Below, piece after piece: positions 6,522 to 8,474 of a stretch of 8,474 bases of DNA. The notes below the pieces were generated by a model, which was not told the DNA's origin, ran no database searches, and worked only from the letters and a program-made list of their open reading frames with translations. The stretch is from Clostridiales bacterium (GTDB lineage: Bacteria; Bacillota; Clostridia; Oscillospirales; CAG-272): contig JAGZAC010000059.1 of assembly GCA_018370615.1 (NCBI GenBank), positions 1 through 8,474 of the forward strand, read 5' to 3'. Each line of letters opens with the position of its first letter. Position 1 is the stretch's first letter. The translations under genes were made by a program, and so were the position numbers.

Positions 6522-6658
6522 ACAACCCCTCCGCCGCGGTTTACCGCGGCACCTCCCCTTGCACAGGGGAGGCTTGATGTTAAAAAGTCCCCCATGTGGG
6601 CGATTCCTTTGGAATCGCTAAGGGGGAAGGCTCCACTGTGTGGAGCCAGAGGGATTGT
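6522..6658. repeat. Hairpin-rich interspersed repeat, unit A (MITE-like)
   Basis: This 137-base noncoding element starts ACAACCCCTC and ends GAGGGATTGT, a 10-base terminal inverted repeat with one mismatch that could still pair as G-U in RNA. Inside are four hairpins: 7-bp arms 6533-6539/6544-6550; 8-bp arms 6552-6559/6565-6572; TCCCCC 6588-6593 with GGGGGA 6622-6627 enclosing an 8-bp hairpin (6600-6607/6611-6618); and 8-bp arms 6629-6636/6640-6647. It has no convincing reading frame. I recall similar sequences scattered between genes in Faecalibacterium-like genomes, but could not search. No clear target-site duplication was seen. It lies between two convergent genes. Confidence 0.72.
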
Positions 6659-6666
6659 TTCCTCTT

Positions 6667-6744
6667 ACAACCCCTCAGTCGTTCTAACGAACGACAGCTC
6701 CCCTTACACAGGGGAGCCTGAAATAAAAAGTCTCCCCTGTGGGG
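6667..6744. repeat. Hairpin-rich interspersed repeat, unit B (shortened copy)
   Basis: This 78-base unit is a diverged copy of the first part of unit A. It has the same ACAACCCCTC head, one spacer base, a 7-bp stem with a 4-base loop (6678-6684/6689-6695), an A, an 8-bp stem with a 5-base loop (6697-6704/6710-6717), then TAAAAAGTC and a C-run/TGTGGG tail. The first stem is wholly different in sequence (GTCGTTC against GCCGCGG) yet keeps pairing; the outer pair of the second stem is swapped from C-G to G-C. The third and fourth hairpins and the GAGGGATTGT end of unit A are missing. Its tail is part of the terminator at 6726-6752. Confidence 0.7.
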
Positions 6745-6752
6745 AGACTTTT
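6726..6752. terminator. Bidirectional terminator between convergent genes
   Basis: A perfect 12-bp stem (arms 6726-6737 and 6741-6752, loop TGT) is flanked by A on the left and T on the right, so a T-run follows the GC core on either strand. It can end the nucleoside hydrolase transcript from the left and the glycoside hydrolase transcript from the right (stop at 6798). Its left arm comes from repeat unit B. Confidence 0.85.
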
Positions 6753-6797
6753 ATAGTGTTCAGCTGCCGGGAAGGCTTTTTTATGCAGGAGGCGAAA

Positions 6798-8324
6798 TTA
6801 TTTTCCCGCTTGTATTATCCGTGTGCCGCCGTCCCAGATAATCTGTACTGTTACCGGCTCTGTAGATGTAATCGTCACTTGCGGTTCCTCGTTCTTATTG
6901 CTTCTTTCTTCACATAACAGTGTCAAAGTAGCGCTTTTTCCAAAGGGATATTTCTCCACGCCATGGCGCTCCAGCAGGTTGATATGCCAGGATATGGTAT
7001 TCTTCTCCGCATCCGGCTTTATTCCCATTACATGCTCCAATAGAACGGCAATGGGCACTAGCCCTGTCCACCCTACAAAATCTCCTTTTGCGGGATTACC
7101 TGGACGCGCTCTGCCATCCTCCCCCGGGAAGGGTGCGTAATTTTCAAATACCGTTCCTGTTTGATTGTAGACATCCACCACATTGTGTAAATGGTTCATT
7201 GCAATCTCATGGGACAGGGCAAACTTACCGTATTTGTCCAGCCCGCTCAGTACCATATAATTGGTAGGCGCCCAGACTCCGCCATTCCAGTAGCCCCCGT
7301 CTTTGCTGAACCAGGGGTGGTCCGCAGACAAGGCGGGAATTCGGTGGGGACACTTAAATTCCTTTTCGTTCTCCAAATGCGCCACAAACCGGTCCACCCG
7401 GTCCTGCGGCACTGCTTCCGCCAGCAATGCCCAATACGCGCCGATATGCTTTACCATATTCAGCTTGCCGTTTTTCCACAAGTCGTAATAAAAACCGGTG
7501 TCCTCGTCCCACAGCTTTTCGTTGATTACCCGCGCCAGATTGTCCCGCTCCTGCTGCAGAGGCGCAATCTCCTCTTCCCGTCCCAGCAGACGGGCCATTT
7601 CTATGAGAATCCCGCAATTCATCAGTTCCTGGAGGCACGCATCGTTCCAAACCATATGTCCATTCGAATATGAAATCGGATACCCCTCCTGCTGCCGGGG
7701 CAGATTGTCCATGCCGCAACCCCAGCCGCTGGACCAGTATGTACCGTCGGGCCAGGTGTGGTACATACGCAGCCATTCGTGATAGGCCAGCAGCGGCGGG
7801 AACACCTTTGCCAGGCGGTCCATATCGCCGAAGTTTTTGAAAAATTCCCATTCACACCAGGGCATAATATCGGGCCCGGTGGCAGCTGGGTCAAACCGGG
7901 TAAACCGGTCCTCTCCGTTTTCCTCGATAATCTCCCGACAGATAAAGCCGTCCTTATGCTGGAGCGCATAAAAGTTATCCAGGGTCCCCTGGAAATTGAA
8001 GCTCCTGCTGCCGTACTTTCCAAACATTAGGATAAAAGAAGAATCCCACATGAAAATACAGCCGTTGAAGGCAGTATCAATAAAATTGGAGACGAACCCC
8101 GAACCCAGCTGTGGCCGGCACAGATTGCTAAAAGCCAGCTCCCACGCCTTCCAATAACAGGAAACGGCATCTTCATGCCCTTCCCAGATAGGACTGGGCA
8201 GTCGGTCGCGTTCTCCTGCAAAGGTCGGCAGAGGCCGATTTTTCGGCTCTTTATGGAGAAATACATTTTCTGCGGCATGGGGATTTTGCACCAAGGTCAT
8301 TTCACAATTTTGCTGAAAGCTCAT
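6798..8324 (-). CDS. MGH1/GH63-like glycoside hydrolase (clan GH-G)
   Basis: The 508-residue protein has no signal peptide and should be cytoplasmic. It has the (alpha/alpha)6 toroid motifs of the trehalase / GH63 / mannosylglycerate hydrolase group: CIFMWDSSFILMFGKYG (89-105), DPAATGPDIMPWCEWE (145-160), SSGWGCGMDN (198-207), GGYWNGGVWAPTNYMV (343-358) and VFENYAPFPG (392-401). By analogy with the clan, Asp206 is the likely general acid and Glu394 the likely general base. A short beta-rich tail (about 440-508) ends the protein. The likely job is hydrolysis of an alpha-linked gluco- or manno-configured disaccharide or short oligosaccharide; no transporter or sugar regulator lies in the window to narrow it. 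The start follows an AGGAAAGGA ribosome binding site. It has its own promoter and is convergent with the hydrolase gene. Family good, substrate unknown. Confidence 0.87.
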   Translation of the reverse strand: MSFQQNCEMTLVQNPHAAENVFLHKEPKNRPLPTFAGERDRLPSPIWEGHEDAVSCYWKAWELAFSNLCRPQLGSGFVSNFIDTAFNGCIFMWDSSFILMFGKYGSRSFNFQGTLDNFYALQHKDGFICREIIEENGEDRFTRFDPAATGPDIMPWCEWEFFKNFGDMDRLAKVFPPLLAYHEWLRMYHTWPDGTYWSSGWGCGMDNLPRQQEGYPISYSNGHMVWNDACLQELMNCGILIEMARLLGREEEIAPLQQERDNLARVINEKLWDEDTGFYYDLWKNGKLNMVKHIGAYWALLAEAVPQDRVDRFVAHLENEKEFKCPHRIPALSADHPWFSKDGGYWNGGVWAPTNYMVLSGLDKYGKFALSHEIAMNHLHNVVDVYNQTGTVFENYAPFPGEDGRARPGNPAKGDFVGWTGLVPIAVLLEHVMGIKPDAEKNTISWHINLLERHGVEKYPFGKSATLTLLCEERSNKNEEPQVTITSTEPVTVQIIWDGGTRIIQAGK

Positions 8325-8355
8325 AAATGAAATCCTTTCCTGTACTTTTTTGTTT

Positions 8356-8384
8356 ATTTTATCATACCCAGGTTTCCGTGTCTA
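8356..8384 (-). promoter_or_regulatory. Extended -10 promoter of the glycoside hydrolase gene
   Basis: On the minus strand TAGACA (8379-8384, five of six) and TAAAAT (8356-8361, five of six) are 17 bases apart, and TG lies one base before the -10, making an extended -10 element. The expected transcript start is near 8349, about 25 bases ahead of the start codon, with the ribosome binding site in between. No operator-like palindrome was seen around it. Confidence 0.72.
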
Positions 8385-8474
8385 CGCTTTTATAAAAATA
8401 CAATCATGTGTTTGCAGGCACATTCTTTATCGGTGCGGAATATACTGAAAAGAAAACGACAGAAAGGCATCAAA

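Noticed and set aside
6522..6744. Possible CRISPR array
   Set aside because: There are only two units, they differ inside, and they form nested hairpins without uniform spacers or nearby cas genes.
6504..6917. 137-codon plus-strand frame across the repeat units
   Set aside because: It runs through hairpins and the terminator, then antisense into the glycoside hydrolase; no ribosome binding site or domain.
8401..8474. Possible promoter and ribosome binding site for a rightward gene beyond the edge
   Set aside because: TATACT at 8441-8446 and AGAAAGG at 8461-8467 are suggestive, but no acceptable -35 pairs with the -10 and no start codon lies in the window.

Overview
The window looks like chromosomal DNA of an anaerobic gut-type Firmicute, most likely a member of the Clostridia (Oscillospiraceae-like). 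The grounds are its moderate-to-high GC content, strong AGGAGG-type ribosome binding sites, sigma-A style promoters, a ferredoxin-linked oxidoreductase of strict anaerobes, and a pair of GC-rich palindromic repeats that resemble, from memory, interspersed repeats in that group. No phage, plasmid, transposase, CRISPR or RNA gene was seen.

Left block (1-3952, minus strand). A near-perfect promoter (3924-3952) drives a compact operon read right to left: iorA and iorB (indolepyruvate:ferredoxin oxidoreductase alpha and beta), a YtqB/MnmM-type methyltransferase whose start overlaps the iorB stop, and a GTG-started membrane protein that runs off the left edge. The membrane protein has a Pro/Arg-rich cytoplasmic part and an outer domain resembling stalk / copper-amine-oxidase-N domains. 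The operon joins aromatic 2-oxoacid metabolism to a probable tRNA modification enzyme and an envelope protein.

Middle block (3949-5617). Also on the minus strand lie a 202-residue five-helix membrane protein of unknown function (3949-4557) and, upstream of it, a C39-like cysteine peptidase lipoprotein (4655-5422). A strong intrinsic terminator separates them, and a promoter-like sequence abuts that terminator. The 195-base gap at 5423-5617 separates the divergent peptidase and nucleoside hydrolase genes and carries an 8+8 bp inverted repeat.

Right block (5618-8474). A plus-strand nucleoside hydrolase faces a minus-strand MGH1/GH63-like glycoside hydrolase. The 313-base gap between these convergent genes is filled by two related hairpin-rich repeat units. 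The second unit ends in a 12-bp-stem bidirectional terminator. The glycoside hydrolase has a good extended -10 promoter.

Most genes belong to known families. The best leads are the covarying repeat pair that seems to have supplied a terminator, the iorA promoter that contains the stop codon of the preceding gene, the promoter set against a terminator at about 4610, and the unusual company of iorAB. I found no convincing evidence of a wholly new multi-gene system.
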